A DNA stretch of 17,885 bases from CBIFWW01 sp966186435 (GCA_966186435.1 CBIFWW010000065.1:1-17885); one strand, 5' to 3'. Positions 1 through 7,636 are shown, numbered from the stretch's first letter. Numbers and translations are program-made. The notes: generated from the letters alone by a model not told the origin.

Positions 1-60
1 CTTACGGTACAGAATTATCTGATGATACTCTGGCATGGAATATGCAATAATTTATCCGTA

Positions 61-180
61 GATGCTCATTCCACTCTCTTATGTTCGCGAAAGCCTCATA
101 AACCCAGGAATGACGCAGAGCCGTTAAAGGTGCTTATCGTCCACCGCCAGATGTCGCGCAAGCCTCATCAAACACCCTGG
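61..180. repeat. Two imperfect direct copies of an about 50-base repeat
   Basis: Copy 1 (about 61-108) and copy 2 (about 129-180) share the order GATGCTCAT/GGTGCTTAT, TCCAC/TCCACC, ATGTTCGCG/ATGTCGCGC, AAGCCTCAT and CCAGG/CCTGG with small indels. The core AAGCCTCAT is identical in both and they start 68 bases apart. The best-conserved part (TCG CGA AAG CCT CAT and TCG CGC AAG CCT CAT) is also in phase (69 bases) within a plus frame open from position 1 to the stop at 190-192. I do not recognise this sequence. In E. coli a tRNA cluster lies beyond hemY on this side, so these could be trailer repeats of a tRNA operon transcript, or remains of a small gene. No tRNA is visible in the window itself. 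Confidence 0.55.
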
Positions 181-228
181 ACACAACGTTGAGTGAAGCA
201 CCACTTTGTTGTCAAAAGACTTGTTTAG

Positions 229-257
229 CACCCGCCCTTACCGGCGGGTGTTTTTTT
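229..257 (+). terminator. Intrinsic terminator, plus strand
   Basis: An 8-bp perfect GC-rich stem (CACCCGCC 229-236 with GGCGGGTG 243-250, loop CTTACC) is followed directly by seven T residues (251-257). It ends a plus-strand transcript coming from the left of the window. No gene for that transcript is recognisable within the window. Confidence 0.9.
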
Positions 258-264
258 ATGGGCG

Positions 265-288
265 AAAAAAACGGGCCGCGGCCCGTTT
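265..288 (-). terminator. Intrinsic terminator of the hem operon
   Basis: Read on the minus strand, the stem ACGGGCC / GGCCCGT (271-286) around a GC centre is followed by a run of T (the A run at 265-271 on the plus strand). It lies 15 bases beyond the hemY stop and is the natural end of the hemCDXY transcript. It stands only 7 bases from the opposite-strand terminator at 229-257. Confidence 0.85.
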
Positions 289-303
289 GATAGTGATTTC
301 ATC

Positions 304-1500
304 TTACTGCGGCGGATTGTTCTTCAAGGTGAGCAGCAATCCATCCCGGCGCATCTGGGCCGCCTCTTCCGGTTGCTTTAACCGCTCCAGCGCATCAGCC
401 AGCCAGGCGTAATCAAAGGCATCCGGGCGCTGTTTCAACGCGGCGCGGAAGGCAATGGTAGCTTCCTTCCATTCACCGTGCTTCATCAGAAGCTGGCCCA
501 GAGTGCTCCACAACATCGGTTTCTCACCCTGGGTTTTCAGCTGCTGGCGCAAGGCCTTCTCCAACTGAGCGGTGTCGCAGGACTTCAAGCGTGGCATCAA
601 TAGTACCAGGCGCTCGTCATAGCGTTGTTTCAGGCCATCCAGAATCACCTGTTGAGCGGTTACATGATCATCACACTCAATTAAGTGCTCAGCCAGCGCC
701 ACCTGAAGAGAGCTAGTTTGCCGAGTACGACGGCTCTGATTCTTCCACCAGGTCTTCAGGCCATCGCTACCCTGATCGGCCATGATTTGATCCATCAGTC
801 CCAGCCAGGCCTGCTGTTGCAACGCATCACGATGGGCCTGGTCACCGACCTGGGCTTTCTCCATCGACGGCAGAATATCCAGCAGAGCGCCCCAGGCGCT
901 GGTGCGCAGGTAAGCCTGCTCTGCCAGACGCAGTACCTCAGGATGACGAGGAGTGATTTCCAGCAGCCGATCAACACCGTGGCGGGCGGCGTGGTTTTCG
1001 TTGCGCGCAAGCTGTAAACGAACGCGAGTGATCTCCACCGGGATCTGGTCGTTATCCGCCAGTTCCGCTGCACGCTCCAGATGCTGATTGGCCCGCAGTT
1101 CATCACCACGTTGCTGGGCGGCTTCGGCGGCAATCAGGTAATTCACCACCGGTTGCTCGGCATGATCGGCGTTTTTCGACATCAGCTTCTCAACCTGCTG
1201 ATAGTCCCCTTCGGCCAGTTTGAGCATCGCCTGGCGGGTCTGGCGGCGGGCGCGGTTGCGCTTGCGGCCCAAAAACCAGCCGCGAGTGCGGGCGCCGGTA
1301 TGGAAAATGCGGCGCAGCAGCCATTCAATGGCAAACAGCACCAGCATGGTGAGGATCAGTATGATGGCTAATCCGGTCACGCTGGTTTCGATGTTGTAGC
1401 TGTCGGTCTGAATCAGCACATAACCCTGGTGACCGGCGATGATTGGGCCAACCACGATCCCGGCAATCAACAATAAGAAGAGCAATAAGACTTTAATCAT
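304..1500 (-). CDS. hemY: HemY, TPR inner-membrane protein of the hem operon
   Basis: The protein has 398 residues from the second of two adjacent ATGs, the same length as E. coli HemY, and similarity runs end to end. Two hydrophobic segments (about 2-22 and 42-63) form the membrane anchor. The rest is helical with tetratricopeptide-type repeats, for example around HPEVLRLAEQAYLR and the C-terminal EWKEATIAFRAALKQRPDA stretch. It is the last gene of hemCDXY. The first ATG (1503) overlaps the hemX stop as TAATG; the second (1500) gives better spacing (7 bases) from the GGGAG Shine-Dalgarno inside the end of hemX, so I chose it. This enterobacterial HemY is not the protoporphyrinogen oxidase of the same name in Bacillus. 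Its biochemical role is unsettled; it is usually described as a scaffold-like late haem-pathway protein. Confidence 0.95.
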   Translation of the reverse strand: MIKVLLLFLLLIAGIVVGPIIAGHQGYVLIQTDSYNIETSVTGLAIILILTMLVLFAIEWLLRRIFHTGARTRGWFLGRKRNRARRQTRQAMLKLAEGDYQQVEKLMSKNADHAEQPVVNYLIAAEAAQQRGDELRANQHLERAAELADNDQIPVEITRVRLQLARNENHAARHGVDRLLEITPRHPEVLRLAEQAYLRTSAWGALLDILPSMEKAQVGDQAHRDALQQQAWLGLMDQIMADQGSDGLKTWWKNQSRRTRQTSSLQVALAEHLIECDDHVTAQQVILDGLKQRYDERLVLLMPRLKSCDTAQLEKALRQQLKTQGEKPMLWSTLGQLLMKHGEWKEATIAFRAALKQRPDAFDYAWLADALERLKQPEEAAQMRRDGLLLTLKNNPPQ

Positions 1501-1502
1501 CA

Positions 1503-2684
1503 TTACTCTCCCTGTGCTGGCGCGGGGGCTGGCGCTTCAGGTGCTGGCGTAGCGGCTGGAGCCGCGGCCTCCGCGGGCTGTGACATCAGATTACGTACCC
1601 GGGTCTGCATCAGTTTTTCCAAAATTGGCTGGCTTTGCAGGGTATCCGGCACATCCATATTGATGCTTTGCTGGCTTAGGTTATCCACCTCTTCGAGGAA
1701 GGCTTTAGTCTGGCCGTCGTTGGTGTCGTAATAGGCGCGCACCCAGGTGGAGACATTATCCAGCGACTGGCGATAAATCTGTTCCTGATGGCGCGGCACG
1801 GCCTGAATGGCGATCAGCAAGCGGGAGCGGATATTCTCGCGCAGGTAAACGTCCTGATTCGGGGCCAGCAGCGGGGTGGCGGTGTCATCACGGCGGCGGA
1901 TAGTGATAAAGCTATCCATAAAGTTATGCCAACTTTTTACCAGATTCTGGCGCCATTCGGTGAGGGAGCTGGTCAGCTCCGTCCCGTCGGAGTCCATCGG
2001 GGTGTCGTCTGCATCATTATCAGCCAACTGTAAGTTATCCACCTGATTCGCCAGCTGATTCAGCTTGAGTATGATCCCGTCATAATCAGTCTGGGTCAGG
2101 GCTGAAAGGGCAGAGATATCGCTGGTCAGCGCCCTGCGGGCAGTGATCAGGCTTGGGTCGTTCATGTCAGCCAGGCTGGCATCGGCGCTTTTTAACAGCG
2201 CAGCTGCGGTAGTGACATCTTGATCGCTCCACAGTTTGCGTCCGGCTAATTTCACTAGGAAGTCAGCTTGTGCCAGCTGCCAGGTTTTGGCATCGCTGCC
2301 GGAAATCGCCGCCACTTTCTGCTGAACTTCATTAAGATCTTTTTCTAAGCCAGCATTAGTGGTTTTGGCGCTATTGGCCTGAGCGGCCTGCTGGCTGGTT
2401 AACGCTTCCAGCGCAGCGTGTTGTTGTTTTTGCTGTTGTTGCAGCGCCGTGAGTTCATTCGCCAGGGCATCGTTAGTGGCTGCTTGATTGCTGGCCTGGT
2501 GCTTGCCCCAACTGTACAATCCGCCACCTGCCGCCAGCGCGATGGCAACAGCGATCGCGCCCAGAGCGATCCCGGTTTTATTACCCCGGCTTTCGCTAGC
2601 GTTTTTTTCCGGTGGGGTTGACGCTGCAACCTCTGCGGCCGTTTCAGGTACGACAACATCGGCGGTATCTTTTTGTTCCGTCAT
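1503..2684 (-). CDS. hemX: HemX, single-pass membrane protein of the hem operon
   Basis: The protein has 393 residues from the MTEQ start, exactly the E. coli length. An upstream in-frame ATG (2696, MGCQ-) would add four residues, but GGGA lies 6-7 bases before the MTEQ codon, which I prefer. The layout is an acidic/polar N-terminus, one membrane span (about 37-59, rich in Ala/Ile/Gly), a Gln-rich coiled coil (about 70-130), a conserved periplasmic domain, and a Pro/Ala-rich tail. The family is annotated as a putative uroporphyrinogen III C-methyltransferase, but no SAM-binding methylase motif is visible and the topology argues against that activity. The gene follows hemD by 13 bases and overlaps the first possible hemY ATG. 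Confidence 0.95.
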   Translation of the reverse strand: MTEQKDTADVVVPETAAEVAASTPPEKNASESRGNKTGIALGAIAVAIALAAGGGLYSWGKHQASNQAATNDALANELTALQQQQKQQHAALEALTSQQAAQANSAKTTNAGLEKDLNEVQQKVAAISGSDAKTWQLAQADFLVKLAGRKLWSDQDVTTAAALLKSADASLADMNDPSLITARRALTSDISALSALTQTDYDGIILKLNQLANQVDNLQLADNDADDTPMDSDGTELTSSLTEWRQNLVKSWHNFMDSFITIRRRDDTATPLLAPNQDVYLRENIRSRLLIAIQAVPRHQEQIYRQSLDNVSTWVRAYYDTNDGQTKAFLEEVDNLSQQSINMDVPDTLQSQPILEKLMQTRVRNLMSQPAEAAAPAATPAPEAPAPAPAQGE

Positions 2685-2697
2685 TTGGCATCCCATT

Positions 2698-3444
2698 TTA
2701 ATGTTCTACTAACGCACGCAGCAGCGCGTCATTATCAGCACTCTCTGCCACCGTAATTGCCTGCCAGCCAAGCGACCTGGCTTGCTCAGCCAGGCGTTCA
2801 CTGACTACCACCAGGCGGCAGCCCATCAGCCAGCGGGTGCGATACCACTCCGGTATCAAATCAAATAAAAGCTGGAGCATTTCACCACTGGTCACCACCA
2901 GAGTATCAACCCCCTGTTGTTGCCAGCGTGCGGCCTGTTCCGGGCCATTATAGGCTACGGCGATGCGTTGATAGCATTCGCAAAACTCTACCACCGCACC
3001 CCGTTGTTCCAGGGTGGAGCCGAGAAGTTCGCGGCCACCGTTGCCCCGCAAAATCAGCGCCCGTTTGCCTGCAATTTCCTGTAATTCCGGTAATTGTAGC
3101 AAGACTTCGCTAATTTCCCGATCCTTAGGATAATGCACATGAAGCTGGCTGGCCTGATGTAAGGCCAGGGCAGTGGTGCGGCCGATGGCAAACCAGGTAA
3201 TGCCGGTGGGCCAACTCAGATGCTGGCGGCCCAGCTCGTTGCTGGCGTAATGCACCGCATGTTGCGATAAGGCGAAGGCCAAATCGCCCGGGCGTAACCT
3301 GGCCAGGCTATCGGCAAGGCCAGGTAAATCACTGCCCGGATAGAAATCAATCAGTGGCAAACTCCAGGCCGCCAGCCCTAGCGTGCGCAGGCGGCTCACT
3401 AATTGCTCCCCGGCAGGGGCCGGGCGGGTGACCAGGATATTCAT
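2698..3444 (-). CDS. hemD: Uroporphyrinogen-III synthase HemD
   Basis: This 248-residue protein (E. coli: 246) begins MNILVTRPAPAGEQLV, the typical HemD N-terminus. The enzyme cyclises hydroxymethylbilane, the HemC product, with inversion of ring D to give uroporphyrinogen III, the branch point to haem, sirohaem and cobalamin. HemD proteins share a two-lobed fold with few invariant residues. Conserved patches seen are the VTRP start, the ALILRGNGGRELL segment (about 128-140) and TLVVTSGEML (about 180-190). The ATG overlaps the hemC TGA by one base (TGATG), so translation is probably coupled with hemC and the two enzymes are made in proportion. Cytosolic. Confidence 0.97.
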   Translation of the reverse strand: MNILVTRPAPAGEQLVSRLRTLGLAAWSLPLIDFYPGSDLPGLADSLARLRPGDLAFALSQHAVHYASNELGRQHLSWPTGITWFAIGRTTALALHQASQLHVHYPKDREISEVLLQLPELQEIAGKRALILRGNGGRELLGSTLEQRGAVVEFCECYQRIAVAYNGPEQAARWQQQGVDTLVVTSGEMLQLLFDLIPEWYRTRWLMGCRLVVVSERLAEQARSLGWQAITVAESADNDALLRALVEH

Positions 3445-4382
3445 CAGCGGATAGACTCCCCGTAAACCTCTGCGAGGATGGTGCGGGCGCCGTTTTCCAA
3501 TAGCTCTTCAGCCAGGGATACCCCCATGACTTCGGCCTCTTCAGGCTGGCCACGGCGTTCACCGGTCACCATCACGGTACCGTCAGGGGCACCGACTAAG
3601 GCCCGCAGCCACAGCTCACCATTGGCCAGTTCAGCATAGCTACCAATAGGTACCTGGCAGCCGCCTTCCAGACGGGTGTTCATCGCCCGTTCGGCGCGAA
3701 CCCGAATGGCGGTTTCTTCATGGTTGAGTGTGTTCAGCAGCGACCGGGTATAGCTATCTTCAAGGCGGCATTCGATCCCTACCGCACCCTGGCCCACGGC
3801 TGGTAAAGACACCTCCGGGGCTAATGCACAGCGAATCCGCGATTCCAGGCCCAGGCGCAGTAAACCGGCCACAGCCAGAATAATCGCGTCATACTCCCCG
3901 GCATCAAGCTTACCCAGACGGGTGCCCACGTTGCCACGGAGCGATCGAATTTGCAGATCGGGACGGCGAGCGGCAATCTGGCACTGACGGCGCAGGCTGG
4001 AAGTGCCCACAACGCTGCCGGCTGGTAACTCATCCAGGCTGGCATAATGATTGGAAACAAACGCATCCCGCGGATCTTCACGCTCACAAATGGTGACTAG
4101 CCCCAGCCCTTGCGGGAATTCAACGGGCACGTCCTTCATTGAGTGAACGGCAATATCGGCTCGGCCATCCAGCAGGGCCTGCTCCAGCTCTTTGACGAAA
4201 AGTCCTTTTCCACCCACTTTGGCAAGCGGTGTATCCAGAATAACGTCGCCCTTTGTCACCATAGGAACCAGCTCGACACTCAGGCCGGGGTGGCTGGCTT
4301 CCAGGCGTTGCTTAACATAGTGCGCCTGCCAAAGCGCCAGAGGGCTTTGACGGGTGGCAATTCTTAATACATTGTCTAACAT
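3444..4382 (-). CDS. hemC: Hydroxymethylbilane synthase (porphobilinogen deaminase) HemC
   Basis: The protein has 312 residues from MLDNVLRIATRQSPLALWQA (E. coli: 313). It joins four porphobilinogens into hydroxymethylbilane in the cytosol. Visible key residues are Cys242 in EGGCQVPIG, which carries the dipyrromethane cofactor, the catalytic Asp84 in HSMKDVP, and the Arg-rich substrate-binding stretches SSLRRQCQ (about 128-135) and SLRGNVGTRL (about 147-156). A longer frame exists from ATG 4403 (MITTVTS-), but E. coli starts at MLDN and GGTAA lies 5-6 bases before that ATG. AGGA before the longer start leaves some doubt. First gene of hemCDXY, divergent from cyaA. Confidence 0.97.
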   Translation of the reverse strand: MLDNVLRIATRQSPLALWQAHYVKQRLEASHPGLSVELVPMVTKGDVILDTPLAKVGGKGLFVKELEQALLDGRADIAVHSMKDVPVEFPQGLGLVTICEREDPRDAFVSNHYASLDELPAGSVVGTSSLRRQCQIAARRPDLQIRSLRGNVGTRLGKLDAGEYDAIILAVAGLLRLGLESRIRCALAPEVSLPAVGQGAVGIECRLEDSYTRSLLNTLNHEETAIRVRAERAMNTRLEGGCQVPIGSYAELANGELWLRALVGAPDGTVMVTGERRGQPEEAEVMGVSLAEELLENGARTILAEVYGESIR

Positions 4383-4476
4383 GCTTGTTACCGTAGTTAT
4401 CATCCATTGAGCATCCTAACATTGTTAGCGCATGCGTGTTAGGTGCAACCGGGTGGGGGCACATAGCAACCAGTGA

Positions 4477-4504
4477 ATAATAAAACCTACTGTTCAAGTG
4501 CTAA
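4477..4504 (-). promoter_or_regulatory. Candidate hemC promoter
   Basis: On the minus strand, -35 TTAGCA (4499-4504, 4/6) and -10 TATTAT (4477-4482) lie 16 bases apart. The predicted start is about 85-90 bases before the MLDN codon. It faces away from the cyaA promoter about 25 bases to its right. This is a pattern match only. Confidence 0.35.
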
Positions 4505-4527
4505 ACTTGATATGTAGCGCAACTTTC

Positions 4528-4556
4528 TTTACGGTCAAACACCAAGGTGTTAGATT
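4528..4556 (+). promoter_or_regulatory. cyaA promoter (P2-like)
   Basis: -35 TTTACG (4528-4533, 4/6) and -10 TAGATT (4551-4556, 4/6) have a 17-base spacer. The position relative to the CRP site and to the cyaA start matches the main E. coli cyaA promoter P2. The expected transcript start is near 4563, giving a leader of about 90 bases. Confidence 0.65.
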
Positions 4557-4566
4557 GATCACGTTT
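4545..4566 (+). promoter_or_regulatory. CRP-binding site overlapping the cyaA promoter
   Basis: The core TGTTAGATTGATCACG (4548-4563) fits the CRP consensus TGTGA-N6-TCACA with one mismatch in each half and correct 6-base spacing. It covers the -10 box and the expected transcript start, so bound cAMP-CRP should block RNA polymerase. In E. coli the same arrangement gives feedback repression of cyaA by its own product. Confidence 0.8.
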
Positions 4567-4575
4567 CCAGCAATT

Positions 4576-4610
4576 GTCTGCCAGCTACTAAAATCATCAT
4601 GGCGACAGAC
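4576..4610 (+). other. Possible hairpin in the cyaA leader RNA
   Basis: GTCTGCCA (4576-4583) can pair with TGG-CGA-CAGAC (4600-4610), giving an 8-bp stem with a 3-base bulge and a 16-base loop. It sits about 45 bases before the UUG start. There is no T tract, so it is not a terminator, and any role is unknown. Confidence 0.3.
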
Positions 4611-4654
4611 GGAACGGATCCTTACCCTACACCGAACTCATCAGGCGATATGTC

Positions 4655-7207
4655 TTGTACCTCTATATTGAGACGTTAAAACAGAGACTGGATGCCATCA
4701 ATCAACTGCGAGTGGATCGCGCGCTTGCCGCCATGGGGCCAGCTTTCCAGCAGGTTTACAGTCTTCTGCCAACATTGCTTCACCATCATCATCCGCTGAT
4801 GCCGGGTTACCTCGACGGTAACGTTCCCCATGGCATTTGCCTCTACACGCCTGATGAAACCCAAAGCCACTATCTCCATGAACTGGAAATCATGCGCGGC
4901 ATGCCGCTGCAGCCTGCCCTAAGTGGTGAGCTGCCGATTACCGGTATTTACTCCATGGGGAGCACCTCCTCCGTTGGCCAAAGCTGTTCTTCCGACCTGG
5001 ATATCTGGGTCTGTCACCAGGCCTGGCTGGATAACGACGAGCGCGCGCTGCTCCAGCGTAAATGCAGCCTGCTGGAAAGCTGGGCCGCCTCGCTGGGGGT
5101 GGAAGTTAGCTTCTTCCTGATCGATGAGAACCGGTTCCGCCATAACCAAAGCGGTAGCCTGGGTGGCGAAGACTGCGGCTCTACTCAGCACATTTTGTTG
5201 CTGGACGAATTCTACCGCACCGCGGTACGCATGGCCGGGAAACGTATTCTGTGGAATATGGTGCCGGGCGATGAAGAAGAACACTATGACGATTACGTCA
5301 TGTCACTGTACGCTCAGGGCGTGTTAACCCCGAACGAATGGCTGGATTTGGGTGGTTTAAGCTCCCTGTCGGCGGAAGAGTACTTCGGTGCCAGCCTGTG
5401 GCAGCTGTATAAAAGTATCGATTCCCCGTATAAAGCGGTGCTGAAAACTATGCTGCTGGAAGCCTATTCCTGGCAGTATCCGCAGACCATGCTGCTGGCG
5501 AAAGAGATCAAACAGCGGCTGCACGACGGCGAGATCGTCTCCTTCGGCCTGGACCCGTACTGCATGATGCTGGAGCGGGTAACGCGCTATCTTGAAGAGA
5601 TCAACGATACCGCACGTTTGGACCTGGTTCGCCGCTGCTTCTACCTGAAAGTGTGCGAGAAACTCTCCCGTGAGCGTGCTTGCGTTGGCTGGCGGCGTGA
5701 GGTGCTGTCCCAGCTGGTGAAAGACTGGGGCTGGGATGAAGAGCGTCTGGTGATGCTGGATAACCGCGCCAACTGGAAAATCGACGAAGTGCGCCGCGCC
5801 CATAACGAGTTGCTCGATGCGATGATGCAGAGCTACCGTAATTTGATCCGCTTTGCCCGCCGAAATAATTTAAGCGTCAGCGCCAGCCCGCAAGATATCG
5901 GGGTGCTGACCCGTAAACTGTACGCCGCTTTTGAGGCATTACCGGGGAAAGTCACCCTGGTGAACCCACAGATCTCCCCGGATCTGAGCGAACCCAATCT
6001 GACCTTTATCCATGTGCCACCGGGCCGCGCCAACCGTTCAGGCTGGTATCTGTACAACTGCACGCCAAGCATGGATTCGATTATCAGCCATCAACCGCTG
6101 GAATATAACCGTTACCTTAATAAGCTGGTGGCATGGGCCTACTTTAACGGCCTGCTGACCTCACGCACCCGCCTGTTTATCAAGGGCAACGATGAATGTG
6201 ATTTAGCCAAATTGCAGGAGATGGTGGCCGATGTGGCGCACCATTTCCCGCTGCGCCTGCCGGCCCCTACGCCAAAAGCGTTGTACAGCCCTTGTGAGAT
6301 CCGCCATCTGGCGATCATCGTCAACCTGGAGTACGACCCAACGGCGGCGTTTAAAGACAAAGTGGTGCATTTTGACTTCCGTAAGCTGGATATTTTTAGC
6401 TTTGGTGAAGAGCAGCAGTGCCTGGTGGGTAGCGTGGATCTTTTGTACCGCAACTCGTGGAATGAGGTGCGTACGCTGCACTTCAATGGCGAGCAGGCGA
6501 TGATTGAAGCCCTGAAAACCATCCTCGGGAAAATGCACCAGGATGCTGCGCCGCCGGATAGTGTGGAAGTCTTCTGTTATAGCCAGCACCTGCGCGGGTT
6601 GATGCGTACCCGGGTGCAGCAGTTGGTATCGGAATGTATCGATCTGCGCCTCTCCAGCACTCGCCTGGAGCCGGGCCGCTTCAAAGCCCTGCGCGTAGCC
6701 GGGCAGACCTGGGGCTTATTCTTCGAGCGCCTGAATGTGTCAGTGCAGAAGCTGGAAAACGCCGTGGAGTTCTATGGCGCGATTTCTCACAACAAACTGC
6801 ACGGCCTGTCTGTTAAGGTAGAAACACACCATGTGGCGCTGCCGCCAGTGGTGGATGGTTTCGCCAGCGAAGGTATTATTCAGTTCTTCTTTGAAGAGAG
6901 CGCTGGCGAGGAAGAAGGCTTCAATATCTATATATTGGATGAAACCAACCGGGCAGAGGTGTATCACCACTGTGAAGGGAGCAAAGAGGATTTGGTCCGC
7001 GACGTGAGCCGGTTCTATTCCTCCTCCCACGATCGTTTCACCTACGGCTCAAGTTTTATCAACTTCAACCTGCCGCAGTTCTACCAAATTGTGAAGGTGG
7101 ACGGGCGTACTCAGGTGATTCCATTCCGCACACAAACGGAACGGGTAACAGCGCCGGCCAACCTTAGCGATGATGACACGCCGCTGTTACACCAGTATCA
7201 GTCCTGA
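4655..7207 (+). CDS. cyaA: Adenylate cyclase, class I
   Basis: The protein has 850 residues and is close to E. coli CyaA (848) along its whole length. It makes cAMP from ATP; cAMP with CRP drives catabolite control. The start is UUG (TTG 4655-4657, MYLYIETLKQRLDAINQ), as in E. coli, where the poor start codon limits synthesis. The N-terminal half is the catalytic nucleotidyltransferase-like domain, with Gly102-Ser103 (MGSTSSVGQS) and Asp114/Asp116 (SSDLDIW) as metal and nucleotide ligands. The C-terminal half is the regulatory domain that responds to the glucose phosphotransferase protein EIIA-Glc. An out-of-frame ATG lies five bases upstream. The stop is directly adjacent to the stop of convergent cyaY, leaving no space for a terminator. 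Divergent from hemC. Confidence 0.98.
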   Translation: MYLYIETLKQRLDAINQLRVDRALAAMGPAFQQVYSLLPTLLHHHHPLMPGYLDGNVPHGICLYTPDETQSHYLHELEIMRGMPLQPALSGELPITGIYSMGSTSSVGQSCSSDLDIWVCHQAWLDNDERALLQRKCSLLESWAASLGVEVSFFLIDENRFRHNQSGSLGGEDCGSTQHILLLDEFYRTAVRMAGKRILWNMVPGDEEEHYDDYVMSLYAQGVLTPNEWLDLGGLSSLSAEEYFGASLWQLYKSIDSPYKAVLKTMLLEAYSWQYPQTMLLAKEIKQRLHDGEIVSFGLDPYCMMLERVTRYLEEINDTARLDLVRRCFYLKVCEKLSRERACVGWRREVLSQLVKDWGWDEERLVMLDNRANWKIDEVRRAHNELLDAMMQSYRNLIRFARRNNLSVSASPQDIGVLTRKLYAAFEALPGKVTLVNPQISPDLSEPNLTFIHVPPGRANRSGWYLYNCTPSMDSIISHQPLEYNRYLNKLVAWAYFNGLLTSRTRLFIKGNDECDLAKLQEMVADVAHHFPLRLPAPTPKALYSPCEIRHLAIIVNLEYDPTAAFKDKVVHFDFRKLDIFSFGEEQQCLVGSVDLLYRNSWNEVRTLHFNGEQAMIEALKTILGKMHQDAAPPDSVEVFCYSQHLRGLMRTRVQQLVSECIDLRLSSTRLEPGRFKALRVAGQTWGLFFERLNVSVQKLENAVEFYGAISHNKLHGLSVKVETHHVALPPVVDGFASEGIIQFFFEESAGEEEGFNIYILDETNRAEVYHHCEGSKEDLVRDVSRFYSSSHDRFTYGSSFINFNLPQFYQIVKVDGRTQVIPFRTQTERVTAPANLSDDDTPLLHQYQS

Positions 7208-7528
7208 TTAACGGAAGCTGACGCGCTCACCAGATTGGGCGTTGCAGGCTGTTTCCAGCAGATCCCAGAAGGTTTCCCCGCTGCGGTCGCATACCCACTC
7301 ATCGCCCTTTAGGTCAAAATGATAGCCACCGGCCTTGGTAGCCATCCATACTTGATGCAAAGGTTCCTGGCGGTTAATAATGATTTTGGTGCCGTTTTCA
7401 AAGGTCAGGGTCAGCACGCCAGCGTTGATTTCACAATCAATGTCGCTATCGCCATCCCAATCATCCAGACGTTCTTCAATCGTCAGCCACAGGCTATCGG
7501 CCAGGCGGTGAAATTCACTGTCGTTCAT
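7208..7528 (-). CDS. cyaY: Bacterial frataxin CyaY
   Basis: The protein has 106 residues from MNDSEFHRLADSLW, identical in length to E. coli CyaY. It binds iron through an acidic N-terminal ridge (LTIEERLDDWDGDSDIDCE, about residues 15-33) and tunes iron-sulphur cluster assembly by binding the cysteine desulphurase IscS. The conserved sheet motif NRQEPLHQVWMAT and the GGYHFDLKGDEW segment are present. Two ATGs are adjacent (7531, 7528); AGGAA is spaced 6 bases from the second but only 3 from the first, so I chose 7528. Reading upstream to a longer start is not supported by the family. It is monocistronic and converges on cyaA with abutting stop codons. Confidence 0.97.
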   Translation of the reverse strand: MNDSEFHRLADSLWLTIEERLDDWDGDSDIDCEINAGVLTLTFENGTKIIINRQEPLHQVWMATKAGGYHFDLKGDEWVCDRSGETFWDLLETACNAQSGERVSFR

Positions 7529-7557
7529 CATGATTTCCTGTTGTAGAGAGTGGCGGC

Positions 7558-7581
7558 AGTATAAAAGCTTCACCCGGTGAA
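7558..7581 (-). promoter_or_regulatory. Candidate cyaY promoter with palindrome
   Basis: On the minus strand a good -10 box TATACT (7558-7563) lies 30 bases before the cyaY ATG. The -35 match is poor. A perfect 13-base palindrome TTCACCCGGTGAA (7569-7581) lies between the -10 box and the expected -35, where a repressor or activator could bind. I cannot assign it to a known regulator. Confidence 0.4.
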
Positions 7582-7636
7582 TTCTATGAAAGGCAGGGCA
7601 GATAGCGGCTTTTGCATCCCATCCACAGACTTACAC

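Noticed and set aside
1..192. A coding gene ending at 190-192
   Set aside because: The frame is open from the window edge, but the internal repeat and lack of a recognisable domain make it too weak to call. It is kept only as a possibility in the repeat entry.
4403..4403. Longer hemC start (MITTVTSMLDN)
   Set aside because: The family start is MLDN and a GGTAA stands before that ATG. AGGA before the longer start leaves it possible but less likely.
6139..6589. Long antisense frames inside cyaA (127-128 residues)
   Set aside because: They are shadows of the conserved cyaA codons, with no start signals or family resemblance. The same holds for the antisense frames in dapF, xerC and uvrD.
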